Shown here piece by piece: positions 1 through 8,203 of a stretch of 64,000 bases of DNA. The first letter of the stretch is position 1; each line of letters opens with the position of its first letter. The position numbers were made by a program, and so were the translations under genes. The DNA comes from UBA11865 sp963749825 (GTDB taxonomy: Bacteria > Chloroflexota > Anaerolineae > Promineifilales > Promineifilaceae). The notes under the pieces were generated by a model. It was not told the origin of the DNA, did no database searches, and saw nothing but the letters and a program-made list of their open reading frames with translations. The DNA is taken from assembly GCA_963749825.1 (NCBI GenBank), contig CAVVOI010000015.1, positions 62,001-126,000 of the forward strand. The letters run 5' to 3'.

Positions 1-319
1 AACGAGAAAAGGCGTAGCCGGCCATGGTGCCCAGGGACACCGATATGACGGTACTTAATAGCGCCACGCGGATGGAATTCCACATGTAATCGAGCACGGG
101 CACGCCGGCGGCTGTTTCGGGATTAAAACCAAAAAGGGAACCAAAGGCGTCCAGGGTGAGTTTGTGAGGGATCCAGATCGGCGGGGTGACGTTGACCTCG
201 TTGCCCGGCCGGAAAGCGGTAAAAACGATCCAAATGGCCGGCAGGGCGAATAAGAGCAAAATGCCGACAACCGATAGATTCAGTAAGGTTTGCTTAATTT
301 TTCGTCGTCTACCAAACAT
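1..319 (-). CDS. Sugar ABC transporter permease, MalG type (partial)
   Basis: This is the N-terminal ~106 residues of an inner-membrane permease; the gene runs off the window's left edge. The translation begins MFGRRRKIKQTLLNL, then a hydrophobic segment (about residues 14-32), a short periplasmic stretch, and a second membrane segment beginning near RVALLSTVISVSLGTMAGY. This is the usual layout of the second CUT1 permease (MalG/UgpE family). Its ATG shares one base with the TAA stop of the preceding permease gene (TAATG), so the two are translationally coupled. It should pair with the permease at 319-1278 and the binding protein at 1388-4165. The ATPase is not in view. Confidence 0.85.
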   Translation of the reverse strand, partial: MFGRRRKIKQTLLNLSVVGILLLFALPAIWIVFTAFRPGNEVNVTPPIWIPHKLTLDAFGSLFGFNPETAAGVPVLDYMWNSIRVALLSTVISVSLGTMAGYAFSR

Positions 320-1278
320 TAGTATGCCACCCTTGATTTGATTAACTGTCGAAACAGGTAAAGTGTGAAAGCGACACCGAGAACGACGGCTACCATAGAC
401 ATGGCACTGGCCAGGCCGAATTGCGAATTGCGTATGGCCATGCGGCCGGTATAGGTCCAGATCATTTCCGTGCGGTGGGCCGGACCGCCGCCGGTCATGA
501 TGCGCACGATGTCGTAGGCCCGGGCGATATCCAGCGATAGGACGGTAAGGGCGATGAGGGTGAAGGGCGCTATCAGTGGCATGGTGATATTACGGAATTG
601 TTGCCAGGCCGAGGCGCCGTCCACCCTTGCTGCTTCAAAGGTCTCTTGGGGCAATGACAAAGTGCCGGCCAAAAGAATAATCGTCAGCATGGGTATATTC
701 ATCCAGATGGTGGCGATCATAATGGCGATCATACCGGTGGGTTGGTCAACCAGCCAGGCCTTGGGTTCTGACATCAGGCCAACAGAGGTAAAAAAATTGT
801 TGACCAGGCCGACGGTGGCGTTAAAGAACCAGGCAAATTGAAAGCCGACCAGGACCGGAGCGAACATCATGGGCACCATGAGTAAGGTGCGCATCACGCT
901 TTGACCCCGGGTTACCCGGGCCATTAGTTGGGACAGGCCCAGGGCAATGAAATAGGATAAATTGACCGTAACGGCCAAAAAGAGAACGGTATTACGCATT
1001 GAACGCCAAAAGATTTCATCCTTGGCCAACCGGACGTAGTTGTCCCACATCTTGTCGACGGTAAAAACGAAAGTCTGTTCAGGCCGCAACAGGTGAAAAG
1101 GGGTAAAGCTCACATAGATTGAATAAAGCACCGGGTAAATGATGATAATGCCGATCACCAGAAGTGACGGGGCGATAAGCAACCAGGGAAACCAGTTAGT
1201 TCCAGCCGATCGCCTTCGGGGAACCTTGGGCCTGTTAAAATCAACTGGATCTGCTTCTTCAGCAACACGTACAGTCAT
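319..1278 (-). CDS. Sugar ABC transporter permease, MalF/UgpA type
   Basis: A 319-residue inner-membrane permease of the CUT1 family. A basic N-terminus is followed by about six hydrophobic segments (first near residues 32-54). The EAA cytoplasmic loop that docks on the ATPase is visible as ETFEAARVDGASAWQQFRNI around residues 214-233, with the conserved EAA...G pattern. It lies downstream of the binding-protein gene at 1388-4165 and upstream of the second permease, the standard SBP-MalF-MalG order. A hairpin in the 109-base gap (1308-1338) may lower its expression relative to the binding protein. The transported sugar cannot be read from the sequence; the operon points to L-fucose, L-rhamnose or an oligosaccharide containing them. 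Confidence 0.9.
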   Translation of the reverse strand: MTVRVAEEADPVDFNRPKVPRRRSAGTNWFPWLLIAPSLLVIGIIIIYPVLYSIYVSFTPFHLLRPEQTFVFTVDKMWDNYVRLAKDEIFWRSMRNTVLFLAVTVNLSYFIALGLSQLMARVTRGQSVMRTLLMVPMMFAPVLVGFQFAWFFNATVGLVNNFFTSVGLMSEPKAWLVDQPTGMIAIMIATIWMNIPMLTIILLAGTLSLPQETFEAARVDGASAWQQFRNITMPLIAPFTLIALTVLSLDIARAYDIVRIMTGGGPAHRTEMIWTYTGRMAIRNSQFGLASAMSMVAVVLGVAFTLYLFRQLIKSRVAY

Positions 1279-1307
1279 AGGATCACCTACGGTTCAGTTA
1301 TGAGGGA

Positions 1308-1338
1308 GGGTATCGTCCCTTGTAAAGAGACGATACCC
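1308..1338. other. Intercistronic stem-loop between binding protein and permease genes
   Basis: GGGTATCGTC (1308-1317) pairs perfectly with GACGATACCC (1329-1338) around an 11-base loop. On the transcribed (minus) strand no T-run follows, so it is not a typical full terminator. Hairpins between binding-protein and permease genes are known to protect the upstream mRNA and keep binding protein in excess. That role is inferred here. Confidence 0.55.
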
Positions 1339-1387
1339 AACTCACTATATTTCTTCAGAGCACAAGTCTAAATTGTACAAGTCTTAA

Positions 1388-4165
1388 TTATTCGTAATAG
1401 CCAAAGCTGTCCAGCAGATCGTACGCTTCCGTAACGCCTTGCTGGAGACCTTCTTCGACAGTCATGTCACCCAGGATAATGCCTTGCAGGGTGGGGTACC
1501 AGGTGTTGGTGAAGGAGATCCAGTCGGCGAAGAGGGGTGGGGTGAAGAAATCTTCGGAGATCTGGGTCTGAGCCACTTCCAGACGAGTCTTGTCCAAGGG
1601 GACATCGGAGGCAGCCGCATCAGCAATAACCCGGGCCCAAACATCGTCGCGGACAGGTAAGACACCCAGCAGAGCTTCCTCGTAAGAGATAGCTTCGGAG
1701 GTGAGGAATTTGACCAATTCCACGGCCGCTTCCTTGTTCTCTGAAGCCTGGGTTACGGAGAAAGCGTGAGCGCCAGCCCAGCCGGTGTGGTCATTGCCTG
1801 CGCCAACAGGGCCGCGGACGATGCCAAACTTACCGGCGACGGCACAGCTTTCCGGGTCCTGGAGGGTGCTGTACCAGCCGTACCACTCCAGGTAGAAAGC
1901 CACGTTACCATCGCAGAAGTTCTGGAATACTTCAGGCCAGAGCAGGTTGGGCGTATCGGCCGGGATGAGGCCATTTTCGTACAGGTCTACCATCCACTGG
2001 GCCGACAGAACACCAGCCTCACTGTCGAAGATGGGGGTCAGATTTTGATCGAAGTAGTTGCCGCCGTTGGCGACCAATACTTCGTAGAAACGGCCGGCCA
2101 GGGCCTCTTCTTTACCGGCGAACTGGGTACCATACTGGACAACCCCTTCACCCACAAAGAACTCGGACATCTCATACATTTGCTCCAAGGTCTCCGGTGG
2201 GGCCAGCGGATAACCATAGGCGCTTTCAAAAGCCGCCTGCAGGTCCGGGTCCTCAAAGAGGTCGGTGCGATAGAACATACCACTGATATCAGCATGGCGG
2301 GGGATCAGCTGCAGATCGCCGTCAATGGTCGCCGCTTCGATAATTGCCGGGCTGAAGGCGGCCAATTCTTCTTCAGTGAACCAATTTTGCAGCGGTTCCA
2401 CGAAGTTGGTGAACTGGGACATGAAGCTGGTGTGGTTCCAGGCCACGTCGAAGTCGACCGTGTCGGCGGCATAGTTGGTCTTCAGGTAACGGTCGATCTC
2501 AAAACCGTCGCCCAGGAAGATGATTTCCACCGTCGCTCCGGTGGCTTCCTCGAAGCGGCTGATGGAATCATACATGGCCTCGTAGGGCGCGCCACCGATG
2601 AGGGCAGCCTTCAGACTGACCCCGGATAGATCTTTGTCAACACCGGCTAACATCGCTTCGCCCTCTACCTCTGCATCGCCAGCACCAGCGCCAATGTCCG
2701 GGCTGGTCAGCACGGCCAGTTGTTCATTTTCGTAGCCGAGATCGGTCAGCAGTTGGGCTGTGTCGGCGACGCCCTGGGCCAGACCTTCTTCAACAGTCAT
2801 GTCACCCAAGATGATGCCTTGCAGGGTGGGGTACCAGGTGTTGGTGAAGGAGATCCAGTCGGCGAAGAGGGGTGGGGTGAAGAAATCTTCGGAGATCTGG
2901 GTCTGAGCCACTTCCAGACGAGTCTTGTCCAAGGGGACATCGGAGGCTTCGGCATCAGCAATGACCTGCTCCCAAACATCATCACGGACAGGCAAGACGC
3001 CCAGCAGAGCTTCCTCGTAAGAGATAGTCTCGGAGGTGAGGAATTTGACCAATTGCACGGCCGCTTCCTTGTTCTCTGAAGCCTGGGTTACGGAGAAAGC
3101 GTGAGCGCCAGCCCAGCCGGTGTGGTCATTGCCTGCGCCAACAGGGCCGCGGACGATGCCAAACTTACCGGCGACGGCACAGCTTTCCGGGTCCTGGAGG
3201 GTGCTGTACCAGCCGTACCACTCCAGGTAGAAAGCCACGTTACCATCGCAGAAGTTCTGGAATACTTCAGGCCAGAGCAGGTTGGGCGTATCGGCCGGGA
3301 TGAGGCCATTTTCGTACAGGTCTACCATCCACTGGGCCGACAGAACACCAGCCTCACTGTCGAAGATGGGGGTCAGATTTTGATCGAAGTAGTTGCCGCC
3401 GTTGGCGACCAATACTTCGTAGAAACGGCCGGCCAGGGCCTCTTCTTTACCGGCGAACTGGGTACCATACTGGACAACCCCTTCACCCACAAAGAACTCG
3501 GACATCTCATACATTTGCTCCAAGGTCTCCGGTGGGGCCAGCGGATAACCATAGGCGCTTTCAAAAGCCGCCTGCAGGTCCGGGTCCTCAAAGAGGTCGG
3601 TGCGATAGAACATACCACTGATATCAGCATGGCGGGGGATCAGCTGCAGATCGCCGTCAATGGTCGCCGCTTCGATAATTGCCGGGCTGAAGGCGGCCAA
3701 TTCTTCTTCAGTGAACCAATTTTGCAGCGGTTCCACGAAGTTGGTGAACTGGGACATGAAGCTGGTGTGGTTCCAGGCCACGTCGAAGTCGACCGTGTCG
3801 GCGGCATAGTTGGTCTTCAGGTAACGGTCAATCTCAAAACCGTCGCCCAGGAAGATGATTTCCACCGTCGCTCCGGTGGCTTCCTCGAAGCGGCTGATGG
3901 AATCATACATGGCCTCGTAAGGCGCGCCACCGATGAAGGCAGCCTTCAGGCTAATACCGGACAGATCTTTGTCCAGGCCATCGGATACGCCCATGGGCTC
4001 TTCCATGACTTCTTCTTCAACAACTGGCGTAGCTTCAACTTCAGCAGGTGCTTCTGTCGCAGCCGGTTGTTCTTCCGGGGCTGGCGTATCCGCGTCGCCC
4101 CCACAGGCCACGAGCAAAAGGGCCAGCAGAAGTATAATGAATGTAAACCATTTAAATTGTTTCAT
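1388..4165 (-). CDS. Tandem-duplicated extracellular sugar-binding lipoprotein (CUT1 SBP x2)
   Basis: The secreted receptor of a CUT1 sugar importer, about 925 residues instead of the usual ~430. The chosen ATG (4165) has GGAG seven bases upstream and gives MKQFKWFTFIILLLALLLVA followed by the lipobox Cys. A Glu/Ala/Pro-rich linker follows, then two nearly identical solute-binding modules, each starting KDLSG[IV]SLKAA and ending near GDMTVEEGL. I count roughly seven substitutions between them over ~400 residues before the last ~20 diverge. Only the first copy has a signal peptide, and the second is in the same frame behind a ~20-residue linker, so one polypeptide carries two binding domains. 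An aromatic-rich stretch (FYLEWYGWYSTLQ) is typical of sugar-binding sites. Downstream are both permeases. It could be an assembly artefact, but the copies are not identical. Confidence 0.9.
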   Translation of the reverse strand: MKQFKWFTFIILLLALLLVACGGDADTPAPEEQPAATEAPAEVEATPVVEEEVMEEPMGVSDGLDKDLSGISLKAAFIGGAPYEAMYDSISRFEEATGATVEIIFLGDGFEIDRYLKTNYAADTVDFDVAWNHTSFMSQFTNFVEPLQNWFTEEELAAFSPAIIEAATIDGDLQLIPRHADISGMFYRTDLFEDPDLQAAFESAYGYPLAPPETLEQMYEMSEFFVGEGVVQYGTQFAGKEEALAGRFYEVLVANGGNYFDQNLTPIFDSEAGVLSAQWMVDLYENGLIPADTPNLLWPEVFQNFCDGNVAFYLEWYGWYSTLQDPESCAVAGKFGIVRGPVGAGNDHTGWAGAHAFSVTQASENKEAAVQLVKFLTSETISYEEALLGVLPVRDDVWEQVIADAEASDVPLDKTRLEVAQTQISEDFFTPPLFADWISFTNTWYPTLQGIILGDMTVEEGLAQGVADTAQLLTDLGYENEQLAVLTSPDIGAGAGDAEVEGEAMLAGVDKDLSGVSLKAALIGGAPYEAMYDSISRFEEATGATVEIIFLGDGFEIDRYLKTNYAADTVDFDVAWNHTSFMSQFTNFVEPLQNWFTEEELAAFSPAIIEAATIDGDLQLIPRHADISGMFYRTDLFEDPDLQAAFESAYGYPLAPPETLEQMYEMSEFFVGEGVVQYGTQFAGKEEALAGRFYEVLVANGGNYFDQNLTPIFDSEAGVLSAQWMVDLYENGLIPADTPNLLWPEVFQNFCDGNVAFYLEWYGWYSTLQDPESCAVAGKFGIVRGPVGAGNDHTGWAGAHAFSVTQASENKEAAVELVKFLTSEAISYEEALLGVLPVRDDVWARVIADAAASDVPLDKTRLEVAQTQISEDFFTPPLFADWISFTNTWYPTLQGIILGDMTVEEGLQQGVTEAYDLLDSFGYYE
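1430..3973 (-). repeat. Two ~1.2-kb direct repeats inside the binding-protein gene
   Basis: Bases 1430-2638 and 2765-3973 are direct copies with an offset of exactly 1335 bases (445 codons), so the frame is kept. Over about 1766-2480 versus 3101-3815 I found no difference by eye. Differences cluster at the ends and in the ~130-base linker. This indicates a recent duplication or ongoing gene conversion. Confidence 0.92.
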
Positions 4166-4228
4166 CTTCATCTCCTCATAGGATAGATTGTGTTTATTGG
4201 ACCTTCTGAATTGGATTAGAGGTTGCAA

Positions 4229-4320
4229 TATCGACTATGTCATCCAATGGGTCCGTTATATCTAACTAAGCACTAACCGCGTCTCTCATTTTGAACAGTT
4301 ATTTACACCATAAACACCTC
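4229..4320. other. Intergenic gap upstream of the binding-protein gene
   Basis: This gap separates the lyase gene from the binding-protein start. I saw no clear palindrome, terminator or strong promoter. It could hold an internal promoter for the transporter genes but nothing in it supports that firmly. Confidence 0.3.
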
Positions 4321-5685
4321 CTATTGATTATCGTCAATAATGTTCTGAATGACCTGGTCTACGAAGTAAGGAGCCAGGCCAACGTAGTTGGCTGGTTCCA
4401 GGAGGTTTTGCAGTTCGTTGTGAGATATGATATTGGCGATCTCTGGATCGCTGGCTAAAAGGGAATAAAGTGATCTTCCGTCTTGAATGGATCGTTCGCA
4501 GGCCTCGTAAACCAGGTCGTGGGCATGTTGGCGGCCGATAAATTCACCTAAACGCATCATGACGGCTTCGGCGACGATTTGTCCATTTGTAATTTGAAGA
4601 TTGCGGATCATTGCTTCCGGATAAACCACCAATCCTTTAAATATTTCCAAGCTTTGTTGTAGCGCGGCCCCCGTCAGTTGGCATACATGGGGGATAACAT
4701 CCCATTCGGCATGCCATTCGCCCATCGCTCGCTCGTGTTCCGGCTTCATCGCAATCAGCATGGTAGGCACTTGTTGGCATACCAACTGGGCAATGCCGGT
4801 AACAGCCTCGCACAGGATGGGGTTACGCTTCTGGGGCATGGTGCTGGAGCTACCCTTGCCCGATTCAAATGGTTCTTCCACTTCACCAAACTCATTTTTT
4901 TGCAGCGTGGCGACTTCGTGAGCCATTTTTGCCAGGCTGGCGGCCAGAAGCCCGCATAATGAAACGAATTCGGCAAACGTATCCCGGGCGCTATGCCAGG
5001 CGATGGTTGCCGGGAAGAGGTCCAATTCTATGGCTAGTGCTTGATGCACTTGCCAGCCACGGCCGTCAAGAGAGGCCAAGGTCCCGGCCGCGCCGCCAAA
5101 TTGGCAACGAAGAAGGCGAGGGCGGCATTGTGCAAAGCGTTCTTGGTGGCGTCGTAATTCATCAATCCAAACGGCGATTTTAAAGCCGAAAGTAATGGGC
5201 AAGGCATGTTGCCCATGCGTTCGCCCGGCCATCGGGGTGTCACGGTGTTTTTTGGCCAGGCCGGAAAGGACAGTGATGAGGCTGATCAGGTCCCTGGTGA
5301 TGATAACCATCGCTTGCCGCAGTTGCAGTACATTGGCGGTATCCATGATATCCTGGGTGGTCGCACCCCAATGAACATATCGCCCGGCTTCGCCGTTACA
5401 TAGAGCGGCGAGCTGGCGCACGAGTGGCAGGATGGGATAACCAACGAGATTGGTTCCCTGGCCTAAGGCTTCCAAGTCGAGGGCCTCAGCTTGGGCTTGG
5501 CGGTTGATCTCCCGTGAGGCCGATTCGGGGATGATATCTAGTTTCGCTTGCACTCGGGCCAGGGCCGCTTCGACATCGAGCCAGCATTGTATTAGGTGGC
5601 CATCGTCGAAGATAGCCCGCATCGGGCCGGTACTATAAAAATCGCCAAAGATGACTGAGTCAGTTACATGAGCAGGCATCGTCAT
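4321..5685 (-). CDS. Fumarase/aspartase-superfamily lyase, adenylosuccinate lyase/PcaB-like
   Basis: A 454-residue cytoplasmic enzyme of the superfamily that adds or eliminates across a C-C bond next to a carboxylate. The signature loop is clear: GKGSSSTMPQKRNPILCEAV (about residues 276-295), containing the GSSxMPxKxNP motif with its catalytic Ser. The conserved TxxQDIMDTA block (TTQDIMDTANVLQ near residue 109) and GRTHGQHA (about 157-164) are also present. The overall fit is closest to 3-carboxy-cis,cis-muconate cycloisomerase (PcaB) and adenylosuccinate lyase. Its place inside a sugar-catabolic operon, four bases after the SDR stop, suggests a catabolic lyase rather than purine synthesis. 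The substrate is unknown. The start ATG follows TTAGGGA. Confidence 0.8.
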   Translation of the reverse strand: MTMPAHVTDSVIFGDFYSTGPMRAIFDDGHLIQCWLDVEAALARVQAKLDIIPESASREINRQAQAEALDLEALGQGTNLVGYPILPLVRQLAALCNGEAGRYVHWGATTQDIMDTANVLQLRQAMVIITRDLISLITVLSGLAKKHRDTPMAGRTHGQHALPITFGFKIAVWIDELRRHQERFAQCRPRLLRCQFGGAAGTLASLDGRGWQVHQALAIELDLFPATIAWHSARDTFAEFVSLCGLLAASLAKMAHEVATLQKNEFGEVEEPFESGKGSSSTMPQKRNPILCEAVTGIAQLVCQQVPTMLIAMKPEHERAMGEWHAEWDVIPHVCQLTGAALQQSLEIFKGLVVYPEAMIRNLQITNGQIVAEAVMMRLGEFIGRQHAHDLVYEACERSIQDGRSLYSLLASDPEIANIISHNELQNLLEPANYVGLAPYFVDQVIQNIIDDNQ

Positions 5686-5688
5686 TCC

Positions 5689-6582
5689 CTAATTCATCTC
5701 AAAGCCACCGTCGACGTTGAGCGCCTGACCGGTAATGTAATCGGCGTCGTTTGAACAGAAGAAAGCTACCGCGCCGGCGATATCCTCGGCCGTGGCCGCT
5801 CGTTTAAGGGGCACTGTGTTGACAAAGGCATTCGCTGCTTCGCCGGGTTTTGCCCCGAATAATTCCCCCCGTTCTTCGTCGATTTGCTGCCACATCGGGG
5901 TGGGGACGATACCAGGACAAATAGCGTTGACGGTGATCCTGTAAGGAGCCAGCGCCAGGGCGGCCGACTGAGTAATGCTGATGATAGCGGCCTTGCTGGC
6001 GGCATAATGGGTGGCGAGTGGGCGCCCACGCCTGCCGGCTATCGAGGAGAGATTAACGATCTTGCCGTAATTTGTCCGGGAATCGACCGTTTCTGAATCG
6101 CCCGATTCGGGGACCTCTTGTTCCTCCGGCTTGATTACCAGGATGTCGGCCGGTTTTTCAGCCATTCGCCGTATCGCTTCCGGCACCTGTTTGATCATCT
6201 GGTCAGCAACGGCTTGCAGGCAGAAGAAGGAACCACGCTGATTAACGGCGATGATCCGGTCCCAATCTTCCTCAGTTAGATCCATCATCGGTTTGGTCTG
6301 AACGACGCCGGCATTATTGACCAGGATATCGATGTGGCCGAATTTTTCGACGATATCGGCGACCATTTTCTGGACCGCTGTAGCATCGGATACATCGATA
6401 GGGTAGGCCAGCGCCTGGCCATTTTCATCTTCGATCTCTCGAACGGCCGTCACCGCCGTTTCCGGATTGTACTCGGCGATCACAACGGCCGCCCCTTCGC
6501 GGGCGAGACGTTTGGCAATCCCTTTGCCGATACCCTGTCCGGAACCGGTGATAATGGCTACTTGTCCTTTGAATCGTTCCAT
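5689..6582 (-). CDS. Short-chain dehydrogenase/reductase (SDR), sugar or hydroxyacid dehydrogenase
   Basis: A 297-residue classical SDR. The NAD(P)-binding motif TGSGQGIGKG is at residues 12-21, NNAG at about 88-91, the catalytic Ser in IVNLSSIAG, and the YAASK catalytic Tyr/Lys pair about 14 residues later. The C-terminus ends NVDGGFEMN as in the family. Members in fucose/rhamnose clusters oxidise the sugar (L-fucose dehydrogenase) or a 2-keto-3-deoxy acid. Either would fit the lactonase at 8204-9040. Oddity: an extra acidic insert of ~35 residues (rich in E, P and S) sits between the FFCLQAVADQM helix and the KIVNLSS strand, where SDRs usually have only a few residues. It overlaps no neighbour, and four bases separate it from the lyase. 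Confidence 0.88.
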   Translation of the reverse strand: MERFKGQVAIITGSGQGIGKGIAKRLAREGAAVVIAEYNPETAVTAVREIEDENGQALAYPIDVSDATAVQKMVADIVEKFGHIDILVNNAGVVQTKPMMDLTEEDWDRIIAVNQRGSFFCLQAVADQMIKQVPEAIRRMAEKPADILVIKPEEQEVPESGDSETVDSRTNYGKIVNLSSIAGRRGRPLATHYAASKAAIISITQSAALALAPYRITVNAICPGIVPTPMWQQIDEERGELFGAKPGEAANAFVNTVPLKRAATAEDIAGAVAFFCSNDADYITGQALNVDGGFEMN

Positions 6583-6595
6583 CGATCTCTTGTCT

Positions 6596-6955
6596 TTAAG
6601 CTAGCGGCGGTGTAAAAAAAGCCAATAATTCCACGGGTTCTTCGCCCACGTTGTGTAGCTCGTGTTCCAGGCCTTTCGGAATGGCTACAACAGAGCCGGC
6701 ATTAAAAGAGACGCGCTCATCACCCAATACTAGTTCGCTTTTCCCGGCCAACAAATAAACAGTTTCCACTTCATTGGCGTGAAGATGTCTTGAAACAGCA
6801 GATCCAACCGGCACTCTAACCAGGCTGATATTGGCCAATGGGTTATCGGCCGAGGTGAGCAGCGCTTTCATGAATATGTTTTGTATACGTGGATGTTCTT
6901 CCCAGGCAATCATATTGCCATCCACTAAAGGTATCTTCTGTTCATCTTCTTTCAT
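6596..6955 (-). CDS. Small single-domain cupin
   Basis: A ~119-residue cupin with both canonical motifs intact. Motif 1 is G(x5)HxH(x4)E(x6)G, read in GSAVSRHLHANEVE followed by TVYLLAG. Motif 2 is G(x5)PxG(x2)H(x3)N, read in GSVVAIPKGLEHELHN. The two His, the Glu and the later His would bind a divalent metal. Single-domain cupins in sugar operons are often isomerases, lactonase helpers or sensors, and the reaction cannot be assigned. The ATG at 6955 is preferred over a TTG three bases upstream. It sits 13 bases after the sugar isomerase gene and 13 before the SDR. Confidence 0.82.
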   Translation of the reverse strand: MKEDEQKIPLVDGNMIAWEEHPRIQNIFMKALLTSADNPLANISLVRVPVGSAVSRHLHANEVETVYLLAGKSELVLGDERVSFNAGSVVAIPKGLEHELHNVGEEPVELLAFFTPPLA

Positions 6956-6970
6956 CAATCACTTCTTTTC

Positions 6971-7828
6971 CTAGCCTAGCGGCAAGCCCAGTTCCTGAAT
7001 CTTCTGGGTTAAGTTGCGCTTAGCCTGGGGGACCTGGCTGAGCGGCAAATGTTCGATGATGGCATACATATCCGGCGAGAGCGCCTGAGTGCGCCGCAAA
7101 ATTGTATCCAAATCATTCATACCTGTCCCGGTAACCGTCTCGCTTATGTGTAATATCAGGCGATCCTCCAGGTAGTAATCTTTTACATGGACCGTATCCG
7201 TGATGGGTCCCAGGACATCAAATAGTTCATTGATGATTGGCGTAGGATTAAAAGCGGTCGTTAAATCACCAACAAAATTGGCGGGATCCAAGTTCAGCTT
7301 AATCCGGTCTGAAGCGACGTGTTCTATTATCCGCTTGATACGTTGGGGGGAGTTCAAGACTGTTGTGATGTGGATTTCCAGGATGATGTTGATTCCGTAA
7401 TCATTGGCCGTTTCCAAGATTTCACCCAGGCTGTGGACAAATCGGTCCTCGCTTTCCTGGGAGTGGTTGTTGGGGTGGGGCCACCAATCACCCCGAGGAT
7501 TCAGGCTTGTCGGCCGGACGCCCGCGCCGGGCACGCCCATTTTGGCAGCCAGTTTAACGATTTCCCGCACAGCAGCTACGCCCGCTCTCCGGGTCCGCTC
7601 GTCGGGTGAAATGATGGGTGGGTACGGTCCCCATAGTTGTAGGAATTCCAAACCCTGGTCGGCGATGACAGATTTGACTGTCTGGGCCGTTTCATCGGAG
7701 ACGGTGCCGGCGGGAACGGTGAGATGAGCGCCCAGACCGTGAAAGCCCAGTTCAGCGGCCCAGCGAATTTTATTGTAATTCACGTCGGTCAGATCGCTTT
7801 CGATCAGACCCAGGAGGCCTAGTTTCAC
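6971..7828 (-). CDS. Sugar phosphate isomerase/epimerase (xylose-isomerase-like TIM barrel)
   Basis: A 285-residue protein of the AP-endonuclease-2/xylose isomerase-like barrel family, which interconverts or epimerises ketoses and related polyols using a divalent metal. Visible family features include the N-terminal strand KLGLLGLIESDL, an internal ILEIHITTVLNS with a candidate metal Glu, KLNLDPANFVG (Asp), a DTVHVKDYYLE strand (His and Asp), and a C-terminal IIEHLP strand (Glu). Those positions match the Glu/Asp/His/Glu metal site of the family. The start is GTG at 7828, supported by GGGAGAGAAA just upstream. It is 12 bases after the mutarotase gene in the same operon. The exact substrate is not assignable. 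Confidence 0.85.
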   Translation of the reverse strand: MKLGLLGLIESDLTDVNYNKIRWAAELGFHGLGAHLTVPAGTVSDETAQTVKSVIADQGLEFLQLWGPYPPIISPDERTRRAGVAAVREIVKLAAKMGVPGAGVRPTSLNPRGDWWPHPNNHSQESEDRFVHSLGEILETANDYGINIILEIHITTVLNSPQRIKRIIEHVASDRIKLNLDPANFVGDLTTAFNPTPIINELFDVLGPITDTVHVKDYYLEDRLILHISETVTGTGMNDLDTILRRTQALSPDMYAIIEHLPLSQVPQAKRNLTQKIQELGLPLG

Positions 7829-7840
7829 TTTCTCTCCCTG

Positions 7841-8164
7841 TTAATCATGATGAAAGACTTCTAACATAGTGGTCCACCACTCGCCTTCGGCCCGCGTTTC
7901 CAAAGGCTCTTGCATGGGCATCATCCAATCCCACCACTCTTGCGTCTTCGGATGGTCGGCCATCTTCTGCATATCTGCCTCAAAATCTTCACCGTGATAT
8001 TCAAAATAGGCGAAGAGCTGGCTGTTGTGATGATAAATCGAGTAATTCTTAATGTTGCACTGGCTGATCATATCCAGCACTTCCGGCCAGACGGCCGCGT
8101 GCGCTTTCACATATTCTTCGTAATTCTCCGGCTTTACGCCAATCACCTGCCCAAATCGTTTCAT
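7841..8164 (-). CDS. rhaM: L-rhamnose/L-fucose mutarotase
   Basis: A 107-residue cytoplasmic mutarotase that interconverts the alpha and beta anomers of a 6-deoxy-L-sugar. The sequence is characteristic: KRFGQVIGVKPENYEEYVKAH, then SIYHHNSQLFAYFEY, and the C-terminal WWDWMMPMQEPL, matching the RhaM fold's conserved His and Trp-rich end. ATG at 8164 is preferred because GGAG lies nine bases upstream and family members begin MKRFGQ; a second ATG fifteen bases earlier lacks a site. It is directly upstream of the sugar isomerase. The presence of a mutarotase is good evidence that L-rhamnose or L-fucose is the operon's substrate. Confidence 0.9.
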   Translation of the reverse strand: MKRFGQVIGVKPENYEEYVKAHAAVWPEVLDMISQCNIKNYSIYHHNSQLFAYFEYHGEDFEADMQKMADHPKTQEWWDWMMPMQEPLETRAEGEWWTTMLEVFHHD

Positions 8165-8203
8165 CCCTCGTATCTCCATCTAAAAGGTCGATTAATCAAT
8201 TAG

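Noticed and set aside
1766..4186. Long plus-strand open frames (287 and 361 codons) opposite the binding-protein gene
   Set aside because: They repeat with the same 1335-base offset as the gene, have no ribosome sites and no protein features, and are shadows of the minus-strand gene.
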